From Bacilli bacterium (GTDB lineage Bacteria; Bacillota_I; Bacilli_A; RFN20; CAG-826): DNA of 23,492 bases. The notes beneath the pieces are model-generated. The model was not told the DNA's origin and did no database searches. It was given only the letters and a program-made list of their open reading frames with translations. Below are positions 14,813 through 23,173 of the stretch, piece after piece; position 1 is the first letter of the stretch, and every line of letters starts with the position of its first letter. Made by a program: the position numbers and the translations under genes. Location of the stretch: contig JAEDOI010000015.1 of assembly GCA_016302065.1 (NCBI GenBank), positions 1-23,492 on the forward strand, given 5' to 3'.

Positions 14813-15871
14813 ATGACTGCTGAAGAATTACATTTAAAAAATAATTCTTGTTACGTTGATCCTTCATTAGGGAATCTTCATGAAGGATATAACGAAGAAC
14901 AAGATATATGTGTTAACGTTGTATCTAGAAAAGAACTTAAAAAAGAATATATTGTTGGTGGAGTTTTAGATCAAGAACAAAAAAATAACTGGAGAGCTTG
15001 GATTTATCTTGCTCCTGTCCTTATTTTAATGTCTGTTTTCTTAATCTATCCTCTTATCAATACAATATTTATTTCTTTTATGAAGAACTACAATTATGCT
15101 TATGGCACATTTGATGGTTTTACATTTGATAATTTCTTAGTAATTCTTGGATTAAAGAATGTTGGCGATGGAGGGACGAGGGAAACTAGACTTATAGAAT
15201 ACGCTATCCCTAATACTTTTATTATAGTTTTTGTAACTGTTCCTCTTTCAATTGTTGTTGCTCTTTTAATTTCAGTTTTACTTAATTCTATTAAATGGTT
15301 CCAAAAAGCTTTACAAATAGTTTTTTTCCTTCCTTATGTTACTAATGCTATTGCTGTTGGTATGGTATTTAGTGTTATTTTTGATAAGCAGGGTCTTATA
15401 AATTATATATTTGGCATAGATAAAGCTTGGATTTATGGTGCTGATAGATGGACTGCCATGATTCCTCTTTGTATTTATATCGTCTGGAATTCTATTCCAT
15501 TTAAGATTTTAATTCTTCTTAGTGGTCTTCAAGGTGTTGATAAGCAATATTATCAAGCTGCAAAAATTGACTCTACTCCAAGATGGAAAGTTTTATTTAG
15601 AATTACAATTCCTTGCTTAATGCCTCAAATTTTATATTTAATGGTTACTTCATTTATTGGAGCATTCAAAGAATATACATCTATTGTTGGTTTATTTGGT
15701 AGTCAAGGAACAACTAATGGTAGTTACAATATGTATACAATTGTTTATTACATTTACGATAACATGAATGGAACTACTACCAGTTATGCAGCTGCTGCAG
15801 CTGTCTTCTTATTCGTTATTATTTTACTTTTCACATTCCTTCAACTTGGTCTTTCCAAGAAGAGATATTAA
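14813..15871 (+). CDS. ABC importer permease, MalF/UgpA type
   Basis: This 352-residue protein is one of two membrane subunits of the importer. It has a cytoplasmic N-terminal extension of about 62 residues, longer than usual and acidic, then six predicted helices from WIYLAPVLILMSVFLIYPL on. The EAA-type coupling motif is YQAAKIDSTPRWKVLFRITIP starting at residue 247 (Ala-Ala-x-x-Asp with Phe and Pro in register), which docks on the ATPase. GGAGG at 14804-14808 is the ribosome site. It follows the ATPase gene by 14 nt and precedes the second permease by 11 nt. The CUT1 family normally imports oligosaccharides or glycerol phosphates; the linked nucleases suggest nucleic-acid products here. 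Confidence 0.92.
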   Translation: MTAEELHLKNNSCYVDPSLGNLHEGYNEEQDICVNVVSRKELKKEYIVGGVLDQEQKNNWRAWIYLAPVLILMSVFLIYPLINTIFISFMKNYNYAYGTFDGFTFDNFLVILGLKNVGDGGTRETRLIEYAIPNTFIIVFVTVPLSIVVALLISVLLNSIKWFQKALQIVFFLPYVTNAIAVGMVFSVIFDKQGLINYIFGIDKAWIYGADRWTAMIPLCIYIVWNSIPFKILILLSGLQGVDKQYYQAAKIDSTPRWKVLFRITIPCLMPQILYLMVTSFIGAFKEYTSIVGLFGSQGTTNGSYNMYTIVYYIYDNMNGTTTSYAAAAAVFLFVIILLFTFLQLGLSKKRY

Positions 15872-15882
15872 GGAGGAAATAT

Positions 15883-16947
15883 ATGAAAATTGCTTTAATA
15901 TTTATTAGTGTTATTGCTGTTTTAGCTTCAATTTTATGTATCCTTTTTTCTAAATATGGAAAGACTCAAACTGGAAAAGTAGAATGTGAAAATACTTATG
16001 TTAATTTTATTAAAGAATCTTTAGGAGAAGAAGTTAAGTTAACAATTAAAGAAGGGAGAAGATCAGTTGCTTCTATTAAAAGAAGAGAACAAATTGGTCA
16101 CACCCTATTAACAATTGTTGTTTATGTAATATTAATTATTCTTGCTCTTATTATGATACTTCCATTTTATTGGATGATTATTACTTCTTTAAAATCAAAT
16201 AGTGAAATTATTTCTTCAACACAAACATTCTTTCCACGTATCGTTATGTGGAGTAACTATGTTTATGTTTTCCAAGTTTTTGATTTTACTACATATATGT
16301 TAAATACAATTGTTGTTGCTATTTTTTCAACAATTGGAACATTAATTACCACAATATTAGCAGCATTTGCCTTTGCTCGTCTTCAATTTAAAGGGCGTGA
16401 TACTTTATTTATGGTTTTCTTAATGACAATGATGATTCCAGGTGAAATGATGGTTATTTCAAACTACATTACTGTTGCATCATTTAAATGGGTCGGTTCA
16501 GATCAAAATTTATTTACTGCATATTTAGCGATGATTGTTCCATTTTGGGTCAGCGTCTATTATATTTATCTTTTACGTCAAACATTTAAGCAAGTACCAA
16601 ATGAATTGTATCTTGCTGCAAAAGTTGATGGTAAAAGCGATTGGAGTTTCTTATGGCACGTTATGGTTCCACTTGCAGCTCCAACATTAATTTCAATTAC
16701 TATTCTTAAGTTTATGGGAACTTGGAACTCATATGTTTGGCCAAACCTCGTTACAAGTAAGGACGAATATAGACTTATTTCTAACGGTTTAAGAAATAGT
16801 AGTTTTGTTGATCCAGAATCAGGAAGAACTGAATATGGATATCAAATGGCAGCTACAGTATTAGTTACTGTTCCATTATTCTTATTATTTGTTTTCTTTA
16901 GAAAATACATAATGAGAGGAGTTGGAAGAGCTGGTATCAAAGGTTAA
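15883..16947 (+). CDS. ABC importer permease, MalG/UgpE type
   Basis: This 354-residue protein is the second membrane subunit. The core (from about 75 on) has helices typical of MalG-like permeases and the coupling motif LAAKVDGKSDWSFLWHVMVP near residue 244. It differs from standard relatives, which are about 275 residues, by an extra N-terminal hydrophobic helix (3-21) and a charged linker of about 50 residues before the first core helix. AGGAGG at 15871-15876 overlaps the stop of the previous gene. The C terminus RGVGRAGIKG resembles the MalG-type end that contacts the ATPase. Heterodimer with the preceding permease is expected. Confidence 0.92.
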   Translation: MKIALIFISVIAVLASILCILFSKYGKTQTGKVECENTYVNFIKESLGEEVKLTIKEGRRSVASIKRREQIGHTLLTIVVYVILIILALIMILPFYWMIITSLKSNSEIISSTQTFFPRIVMWSNYVYVFQVFDFTTYMLNTIVVAIFSTIGTLITTILAAFAFARLQFKGRDTLFMVFLMTMMIPGEMMVISNYITVASFKWVGSDQNLFTAYLAMIVPFWVSVYYIYLLRQTFKQVPNELYLAAKVDGKSDWSFLWHVMVPLAAPTLISITILKFMGTWNSYVWPNLVTSKDEYRLISNGLRNSSFVDPESGRTEYGYQMAATVLVTVPLFLLFVFFRKYIMRGVGRAGIKG

Positions 16948-16963
16948 TATTTCATTAATATAT

Positions 16964-16969
16964 AGGAGG
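16964..16969 (+). promoter_or_regulatory. Shine-Dalgarno site deciding the first binding-protein start
   Basis: AGGAGG lies 12 nt before the ATG at 16982. An in-frame TTG at 16922 would add 20 residues in front of a perfect lipoprotein signal and overlap the permease gene, so it is unlikely to be used. Confidence 0.7.
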
Positions 16970-16981
16970 AATAGAATTATT

Positions 16982-18523
16982 ATGAAATTTAAAAAAATTG
17001 CCGCAGTTTCGTTATTAGCACTTATGGCAGGAATGAGTTTAGCATCTTGTCAATCAAGCGAAGATATAACATACAATAGTGGTTTTATTAAAGAAAAAAC
17101 TACTATTGATCTTTGGACAATTGTTGGTGCAAATAACCAAACTCAATTAAATAACTACATTGAAAAATTTAAGAAACTTGAACCAAACGTTAAAATTAAT
17201 AACGTTAAACAATCAACAAATTATAACGGATTAGCCTCAATGGCTTCTGATGGTTTTGCAACTAATAACTATCCTGATTTAATACAAGCTTATCCAGATG
17301 CAGTTAGTGATTTCATGTACTATAAGAAAGTTGTTAAATTAGATTCTTACATGGATAATCATAAAGAATATAGCGGAAAAGAACTTGCTGGTGATTATAA
17401 AGATAGTAAATATGAAGATGATAAGACCTACACAATTGGTTGGTCAGAAAAAGAAAAAGCTGATATCGTCAGTGAATATTTAGCAGAAGGACAAAAATAT
17501 GTTATTGATGGTACATATTCAGTTCCATTCTCAAAATCAACTGAAGCTATGTTCTACAATAGAGATTTACTTGGAAAATCAATTCCTGGAATTAATGGTG
17601 GTAATGGTCTTACTGAAGATTATTTCAACAATCTTACATGGGAAGAGTTATTTGATAATTTCTGCCCAAAATTTATCGAATGGAATGATGCTCAACCAGA
17701 AGGTGCAAAACTTTTAAAATCCGATCAAGCTTATCATGCAGTATTTGCTTATGATAGCGATGACAACCTTTTCATTACTCTTGGTGAACAATATGGTATT
17801 CCATACACTGGTATTGATAAAACAACAGGTAAAGGACAAGCCTTATTTAACAATGCTGAATATAAAGCTTTATTAAAGAAATGGAATGAATATGCTAAAA
17901 AAGGTTATATCATTTCAAAAGGAAGTGCTGGAGATAACTATACAAACGAATATTTCACAGCTAGAAACACTCTTTTCTCAGTTGGATCAACTGGTGGTGT
18001 TAAATATCAATTCGATGATGAAAACCCAATGGATGTTGGTGTAGCAAGAATTCCTCAACCAGCTGCTGCAGTTAACAAAACTAGTGAAAAAGAAAAATTA
18101 GCTATTATTAACCAAGGACCATCACTTTGTGTTCTTGATCATGGCGATGAAAATAGAAAATTAGCAAGTTGGTTATTCTATAAATTTATGACTAACGAGG
18201 AAAATGCTCTTGATTGGGCTATTAACTCTGGATATTGTGGAATTAGAACTTCAGTTTTAAATAGTGAAGAATATAAAGATAGTTGTGATGAAAGTCGATT
18301 TGAAACAAAGACCCTTGATAAATTAATGGCTAGAAATGGACGTTATATTCCAACAGTTGCTGATATTCTTTATACATCTCCTACCTTTAAAGGTTCATCA
18401 GAATGTAGAAATCAAGCTGGTGGTATTATGACTTATGTTTTATCCACAAAGGATATGACTGATGCTGCATTAAATAATAAGTTTGATGAAGCTATCGCAG
18501 TTTGTAATCAACAAATTGGTTAA
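16982..18523 (+). CDS. Lipoprotein substrate-binding protein of the ABC importer (1)
   Basis: The protein has 513 residues from the ATG at 16982. The signal peptide ends in lipobox LASC (Cys23), so it is anchored to the outer membrane face. The mature part is an extracellular solute-binding protein of the MalE/UgpB class: IDLWTIVGANNQTQLNNYIEKFKK opens the first lobe with the usual strand-helix. YSVPFSKSTEAMFYN (from 179), FAYDSDDNLF (from 255) and a C-terminal FKGSSECRNQAGG are shared with the next gene's product. It should deliver substrate to the two permeases encoded just upstream. The bound ligand cannot be read from the sequence. Confidence 0.9.
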   Translation: MKFKKIAAVSLLALMAGMSLASCQSSEDITYNSGFIKEKTTIDLWTIVGANNQTQLNNYIEKFKKLEPNVKINNVKQSTNYNGLASMASDGFATNNYPDLIQAYPDAVSDFMYYKKVVKLDSYMDNHKEYSGKELAGDYKDSKYEDDKTYTIGWSEKEKADIVSEYLAEGQKYVIDGTYSVPFSKSTEAMFYNRDLLGKSIPGINGGNGLTEDYFNNLTWEELFDNFCPKFIEWNDAQPEGAKLLKSDQAYHAVFAYDSDDNLFITLGEQYGIPYTGIDKTTGKGQALFNNAEYKALLKKWNEYAKKGYIISKGSAGDNYTNEYFTARNTLFSVGSTGGVKYQFDDENPMDVGVARIPQPAAAVNKTSEKEKLAIINQGPSLCVLDHGDENRKLASWLFYKFMTNEENALDWAINSGYCGIRTSVLNSEEYKDSCDESRFETKTLDKLMARNGRYIPTVADILYTSPTFKGSSECRNQAGGIMTYVLSTKDMTDAALNNKFDEAIAVCNQQIG

Positions 18524-18578
18524 TCTAAATCAATTTAATTAAATAAAATTTAGGCTTGTTATCTAGGAGGAACTTAAA

Positions 18579-20030
18579 ATGAAACATAACAAATTAATAA
18601 TTGCCGGAGTAACTTTATTATCACTTGCTAGTATAGCAAGCCTTTCTTCGTGTAATGATGAAGCAAATAGTCCTTATACAATTGTATTTCAACATACTTT
18701 TGGACAAGATGTAAGAAATAGTGTTGAAAGATATTGCAAAAAATTTGTAAAAATTGTTAAGGAACAAGATAATATTGATCTTGATATTAAGTTAGACTAC
18801 GCAGGTAATTACTCTGATTGTGTTAAAAAGACAACAAACAAAATTTCAACTGGCGACCTTCCAACAATTACAGTTGCCTATCCTGATCATGTCGCAATTT
18901 ATAAGGCACTTGAGAAAAAGGATAAAAGAATTGTTGTACCGCTTGATAGTTATATCGATGATCCAGTGATTGGACTTACAAAAGAAGCTGCATATAATCC
19001 AAATTTAAACGGAGTTGACGATATCGTTGAATCATTCTTAGACGAAGGAAGACAATATACTGAAGAAGGAACATATTCTTTCCCATTCCAAAAATCAACC
19101 GAAATTATGCTTTTTGATAAAGCTAGAGTTGAACAAATTTTAATTGACATGGGCAAAGATATTAATACTTCAGTTGAAGATTATTTAAATGGCATAACTT
19201 GGAATGAATTTATTGATATTTTAAGATATGAAAAACAAAATATTAGTAAATATTATCCAACAAATTCTGAAAATGTTTATCCATTTGCTTATGATAGTGA
19301 TGCAAATTTATTTATTTCTCAAAGTTATCAAAGAGATATTCCATTTATTTCAATGGAAAATGGAAAAGGAAAATGTGATTTTAATAATGATCAAGCAAAA
19401 GCCATGGTAAACGAATTTAAAAATCTCTATGAAGAAGGTTTACTTTTAACTAAAGGCACAAATAATGGTGATTATACTAGTGATTTATTTAAAGAATTAG
19501 GTTGTACATTTGTTGCTTCTTCTACCGGAGGAACTTCATATAATGATGCATCATCCTCTTTAAATGGAGGAATTGGAGTTTGTAAGATTCCTACCTATTC
19601 AAAAGAAAGAGAAAAATATGTTTCTCAAGGTGTCACACTTTGTATGTTAAATAATACAAAAATTGGTGAAGAAAATAACAAAACTAGACTTAAATATGCT
19701 TGGAGATTAATTAAATATTTAACAAGTACTGAAGTTTGTGCTGATATTTCTCTTGATAGTGCTGGATATATTCCTTGTAGATATTCAAGTTATACTTGTG
19801 AAAATTATGCTGATTATTTATCTACTCAAGATACAGACTTTATGCCAAAAGTAGCTAGTAAAGTAATTAATGAAATTAATGGTAATTATTTTAACTATCC
19901 TGTATTTAAAGGAACCGAAAAAGTTAGAGAGCAAGTAGGTTGGGTCGTTACTAACGTTTTACTTGGATCTCAAAGTATGAATGAAGCATTTGAAACTGCA
20001 TACAAAAATTCAGTTAATGATATGCAATAA
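18579..20030 (+). CDS. Lipoprotein substrate-binding protein of the ABC importer (2)
   Basis: The 483-residue protein has a signal peptide with lipobox LSSC (Cys25). It is a diverged paralogue of the preceding binding protein: YSFPFQKSTEIMLFD (from 166), FAYDSDANLF (from 236) and a C-terminal FKGTEKVREQVG align with it. Other parts differ widely, including the first lobe, which opens YTIVFQHTFGQDVRNSVER. The duplication suggests two ligand ranges for one membrane channel, or a change of role in one copy. AGGAGG at 18565-18570 lies 8 nt before the ATG. The 55-nt gap before it has no convincing promoter or terminator. The nuclease gene follows after 9 nt. Confidence 0.88.
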   Translation: MKHNKLIIAGVTLLSLASIASLSSCNDEANSPYTIVFQHTFGQDVRNSVERYCKKFVKIVKEQDNIDLDIKLDYAGNYSDCVKKTTNKISTGDLPTITVAYPDHVAIYKALEKKDKRIVVPLDSYIDDPVIGLTKEAAYNPNLNGVDDIVESFLDEGRQYTEEGTYSFPFQKSTEIMLFDKARVEQILIDMGKDINTSVEDYLNGITWNEFIDILRYEKQNISKYYPTNSENVYPFAYDSDANLFISQSYQRDIPFISMENGKGKCDFNNDQAKAMVNEFKNLYEEGLLLTKGTNNGDYTSDLFKELGCTFVASSTGGTSYNDASSSLNGGIGVCKIPTYSKEREKYVSQGVTLCMLNNTKIGEENNKTRLKYAWRLIKYLTSTEVCADISLDSAGYIPCRYSSYTCENYADYLSTQDTDFMPKVASKVINEINGNYFNYPVFKGTEKVREQVGWVVTNVLLGSQSMNEAFETAYKNSVNDMQ

Positions 20031-20039
20031 GGAGAAGTT

Positions 20040-21458
20040 ATGAAAAAGAATATTGTTTTTGCCCTTAGTTTTGTTGCACTAGCAATTTTTAATACTGTAA
20101 GTTGTAATAGTGGAAAATTTGTTGATTATACAAAAGAAAGTAATGTTAAATTAACTCTTGATTATAAAGGAAAAGACTTCTATAAAGATTCAATTGAACA
20201 AGTTAATGTTGCTTATTATATTGATGGAGATACAACTCATTTTAAGTCAATAAACAATAATACTCCTAATATTAAAATAAGATATTATGGAATTGATACA
20301 CCTGAATCAACTGGTAAAATTGAAGAATATGGCGAAGAAGCAAAGCAATTTACTAAAGCTAAATTAAAGAATGCAGTTGAAAATGGGACAGTTGTTATTT
20401 CTGGTCCTACCATGGAATATGGAGAACCAATTACCGATTCAACAGGAAGCAGATATTTAGGACTTGTTTGGATTAACGAAACTGAAAAGAATGCTAGTTA
20501 TGATTCATTAATTTGTTTAAATCTTTATATTGTTCAAGAAGGTTTAAGTTATGTTAAATCATTAGATAAAATTCCTGAATATGTTGATACTTTTTTAAAG
20601 GCTGAAGAACAAGCTAAGAGATTTAAACTTAATTTACATTCAGGAAAACCTGCTGAATTATTTAATTATGGGGCATATGAAGCAATTTCTTTACTTGAAA
20701 TTAGAAGAGCGATTGAAGCTGATTTAAAAGAAGGAATTCCAAATCCATATTCTGGAAGAAAAGTTAGGTTAAGAGGAACTGTTACAAGTTATTGTAATAG
20801 TATGTTATATATTGCAAGTTATTTTGACGAAGCAACTGGAAGCACAAATCCAAATGGCGAATGGGCTGGAATTAATATTTATACTGGAACTGGTAGTATT
20901 CCATCAAAATATACTACAAAAAATACTTATATTGAAGTAGCTGGAACACTTTCTGATAGTGAAGAATTTGGTTTCCAAATGTCAGGTTGTGATTTTACAA
21001 GATCTACATTTGATCCTATAGAAGATGCAGATACTAATAAAGCTCAAGTCATTTATAAAGCTGATGAAACTCCAGAAGAGTTTAGAGTTTCTCCATTTGT
21101 AATGAGTGCTAGTGAACTTGGTGCTGCAAGCTCCGATAAGTTATTTATGGAAGTAGAAGTTAAAGAAACTTTGACATGTTACGATGCATATAAAAATGAT
21201 AATAGTGAATTCACGCTCTATTTTGAAGATCAAAATGGTACAAAAACTCCATTTAATATGTTTGTTCCTTCAATTTATTATCCAGATCCAGAAAATCAAC
21301 CATATTATTCTTATTCGACAGAAGAAGAATTTGAAGGAAAGAAATTTAAAGTTAGAGGATTATATACCTTTAGAAAATATAATGGTAAAGTTTCTTATCA
21401 GTTGGTAATGAGACCTCATAAAGAAGGTGAGCCATTAGATTTAACAATTGTTGAATAA
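20040..21458 (+). CDS. Lipoprotein SNase-type nuclease with OB-fold-like domains
   Basis: The 472-residue protein has a signal peptide with lipobox VSC (Cys22). An SNase (thermonuclease) domain lies at about 50-205: DGD at 62-64, RYYGIDTPES from 81, GEEAKQF, and SRYLGLVW with R138. These match SNase D19-D21, R35, D40, E43 and R87 with exact spacing in the first block (R81, D86, E89, R138), so Ca-dependent cleavage of DNA and RNA is predicted. Residues about 240-330 (GRKVRLRGTVTSYCNSMLYIASY and on) read as an OB-fold, and 350-470 may be a second one, giving nucleic-acid grip. AAGGAG at 20029-20034 overlaps the stop of the binding protein gene. It probably feeds products to the transporter. Confidence 0.9.
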   Translation: MKKNIVFALSFVALAIFNTVSCNSGKFVDYTKESNVKLTLDYKGKDFYKDSIEQVNVAYYIDGDTTHFKSINNNTPNIKIRYYGIDTPESTGKIEEYGEEAKQFTKAKLKNAVENGTVVISGPTMEYGEPITDSTGSRYLGLVWINETEKNASYDSLICLNLYIVQEGLSYVKSLDKIPEYVDTFLKAEEQAKRFKLNLHSGKPAELFNYGAYEAISLLEIRRAIEADLKEGIPNPYSGRKVRLRGTVTSYCNSMLYIASYFDEATGSTNPNGEWAGINIYTGTGSIPSKYTTKNTYIEVAGTLSDSEEFGFQMSGCDFTRSTFDPIEDADTNKAQVIYKADETPEEFRVSPFVMSASELGAASSDKLFMEVEVKETLTCYDAYKNDNSEFTLYFEDQNGTKTPFNMFVPSIYYPDPENQPYYSYSTEEEFEGKKFKVRGLYTFRKYNGKVSYQLVMRPHKEGEPLDLTIVE

Positions 21459-21463
21459 TTTAT

Positions 21464-22585
21464 ATGGGTTTTAAAAAAATATCCACATTTAATGGTATTA
21501 TTTTAGCATTATTTTCTATTTTTTCTTGTTCAAAAAATAATGATTTTCTAGCATCTAATGATATATTTATTAGCGAATATTTTGTTGGATCTTTCTTTAA
21601 AAATTCTGCTATTGAAATAGTTAATAATACTAATAAAGATATTGATTGTAGTAAATATCATTTGGATATTTTTAATATGGATGAATTATCAAAAAATATT
21701 GAATTGAATACTGTTTTAAAAGCTAATTCTTCAATTGTTTTATTAAATAAAACCTTTGATTCAACTCTTTTAGTAAATGATAATTTAAATTTAATTTATT
21801 TAGACGATGATTATCTTACAGGTGATAGATATATAGAATTACGAAATGATAAAAATAAATTATTAGATTGTATGGGAATAAAAGGATATAACCTTTCTTA
21901 TGTATCTGCTACATCTTTAATTAAATTAGAAAAGTATTTTAGTGGACATTCTAATTTTTCTAAAACTTATTTTGTTGAGATTAGTAAAGATAATACAAAA
22001 TATTTAGGAAATACTTTATTTCCTCTAACTTATGAAGAATTAATGTATGGTCCTAGACTATCATCCTCATATTATTCTCCTTCTTTATCAAGAGAAGATG
22101 GATCTCCAACTGGAGGATATAGTGAGGTAAATATTATTTCTTTAGGAGATGGAGATACAACTGTATTTTCATTTGATAATGATAAGGATTTACAAAGAGA
22201 ATCAGTTAGATATTTATTAATTAATACCCCAGAAATTGCTCATTCAAGCAATGAAGAAGATGAATTTATGGGAAGAGAAGCTAAAATTTATAACAATAAT
22301 ATTTTAACTAATGCTAAACATATTTTAGTTCAAACAAATAAAGATTACGCTTTAAGAGAAACATATGGAAGATTATTAGGATATGTTTGGTATACAAATA
22401 TTGAAAATCCAACGCTTAATGATTATAGAATGTTAAATTATGAATTATTAGTTAATGGATATTGTAGATATGATTCAAGAACTAAATATGAAAATATGTC
22501 ATATTTAGACATGTACTATACAAATTATTTTGATTATGCATATGAATATGCATCTAATCTAAGGTTAGGAGTTTTTTCTAAATAA
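21464..22585 (+). CDS. Lipoprotein with lamin-tail-like and SNase domains
   Basis: The 373-residue protein has a signal peptide with a lipobox (FSC, Cys22). Residues 33-140 resemble a lamin-tail domain: IFISEYFVGS, AIEIVNNTNKDIDCSKYHLDIF and IELRNDKNKLLDCMG. An SNase domain follows at about 215-373: GDGDTT (D229, D231), RYLLINTPEIAH with R249 and E257, GREAK, and YGRLLGYVW with R303. The position equal to the calcium ligand D40 is Asn254. The ATG lies 5 nt after the stop of the other nuclease and has no Shine-Dalgarno, so coupled translation is likely. It appears to be a second, partly diverged surface nuclease; activity is less certain than for its neighbour. Confidence 0.84.
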   Translation: MGFKKISTFNGIILALFSIFSCSKNNDFLASNDIFISEYFVGSFFKNSAIEIVNNTNKDIDCSKYHLDIFNMDELSKNIELNTVLKANSSIVLLNKTFDSTLLVNDNLNLIYLDDDYLTGDRYIELRNDKNKLLDCMGIKGYNLSYVSATSLIKLEKYFSGHSNFSKTYFVEISKDNTKYLGNTLFPLTYEELMYGPRLSSSYYSPSLSREDGSPTGGYSEVNIISLGDGDTTVFSFDNDKDLQRESVRYLLINTPEIAHSSNEEDEFMGREAKIYNNNILTNAKHILVQTNKDYALRETYGRLLGYVWYTNIENPTLNDYRMLNYELLVNGYCRYDSRTKYENMSYLDMYYTNYFDYAYEYASNLRLGVFSK

Positions 22586-22618
22586 TATTAAATATTAATT
22601 AATTCTTAATATTATTTT
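22581..22618 (+). terminator. A/T-only stem-loop, probable end of the ABC-nuclease operon
   Basis: A perfect 11-bp inverted repeat (22581-22591, AATAATATTAA, with 22606-22616) encloses a 14-nt loop and is followed by TT then AG. It overlaps the stop codon of the second nuclease gene. The stem is all A/T, so the energy is low, but repeat length and position fit a terminator. Confidence 0.45.
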
Positions 22619-22642
22619 AGATATAATAAAAGGGAGGTAAAT

Positions 22643-23110
22643 ATGTACTGTTCAAATTGTGGTTACGAATTGACTGTAAAAGAAAGAGAAAAAGCACTCT
22701 CAAGTGGTTCACACCAAGGGAAGAGCAATACACAACAAGTTTTTGTTTGTCCTCGTTGTGGAAAGATCATTAAAGAAGGATTAAACGAAGAAGAAATTAA
22801 GGGTGTAGCAAGAGCTAGTCACTCTGAAATACATAAAGCCAATAATAAACTAAATACTGCTAAATCATCCCTAGTAATTGGGGCTATTTTGCTTGCAATT
22901 GGTTTGTTATTCTTTATTCTTTGTTTTAAACCAAAAAATAACAATAAATTTGAGTTAGGCTGCACTGAATTTTATGTATTTGTTGCCTTAAGTTTATTAT
23001 CTATAACATTAATTGTTTTAGGAATTGTTTTCTTTGTAAGTGGAACAAAGAAAAAGAAAAAGTATTCTGAGTTGTTAAAAGATATACAGAATGGAGTTTT
23101 TAATCAATAG
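22643..23110 (+). CDS. Zinc-ribbon membrane protein
   Basis: This 155-residue protein begins YCSNCG and has CPRCG near residue 36, a CxxC...CxxC zinc ribbon with a 30-residue loop. Two membrane helices follow at about 74-95 and 113-135, with a short Lys-rich link at the end and a cytoplasmic tail. Such zinc-ribbon plus two-helix proteins are common and unassigned in Firmicutes; the zinc module probably serves folding or protein contact. GGGAGG at 22632-22637 is a good ribosome site. It stands after the A/T stem-loop and before a lipoprotein gene, so it may form its own unit. No function can be given. Confidence 0.8.
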   Translation: MYCSNCGYELTVKEREKALSSGSHQGKSNTQQVFVCPRCGKIIKEGLNEEEIKGVARASHSEIHKANNKLNTAKSSLVIGAILLAIGLLFFILCFKPKNNNKFELGCTEFYVFVALSLLSITLIVLGIVFFVSGTKKKKKYSELLKDIQNGVFNQ

Positions 23111-23173
23111 TAATTAATATATTTCGTTGGAAAATATATGATTAATACATTTGACTAATCAGGAGGAAAATTT

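Noticed and set aside
16922..16981. Upstream TTG start for the first binding protein
   Set aside because: It lies inside the permease gene, lacks a ribosome site, and would put 20 residues before a complete lipoprotein signal peptide.
18525..18553. CTAAAT/ATTTAG stem-loop between the two binding-protein genes as a terminator
   Set aside because: Only 6 bp, an 17-nt loop and no T tract after it; the genes clearly continue as one series.
22622..22627. TATAAT as a promoter for the zinc-ribbon gene
   Set aside because: Transcription would start inside the GGGAGG ribosome site, and there is no acceptable -35 box.
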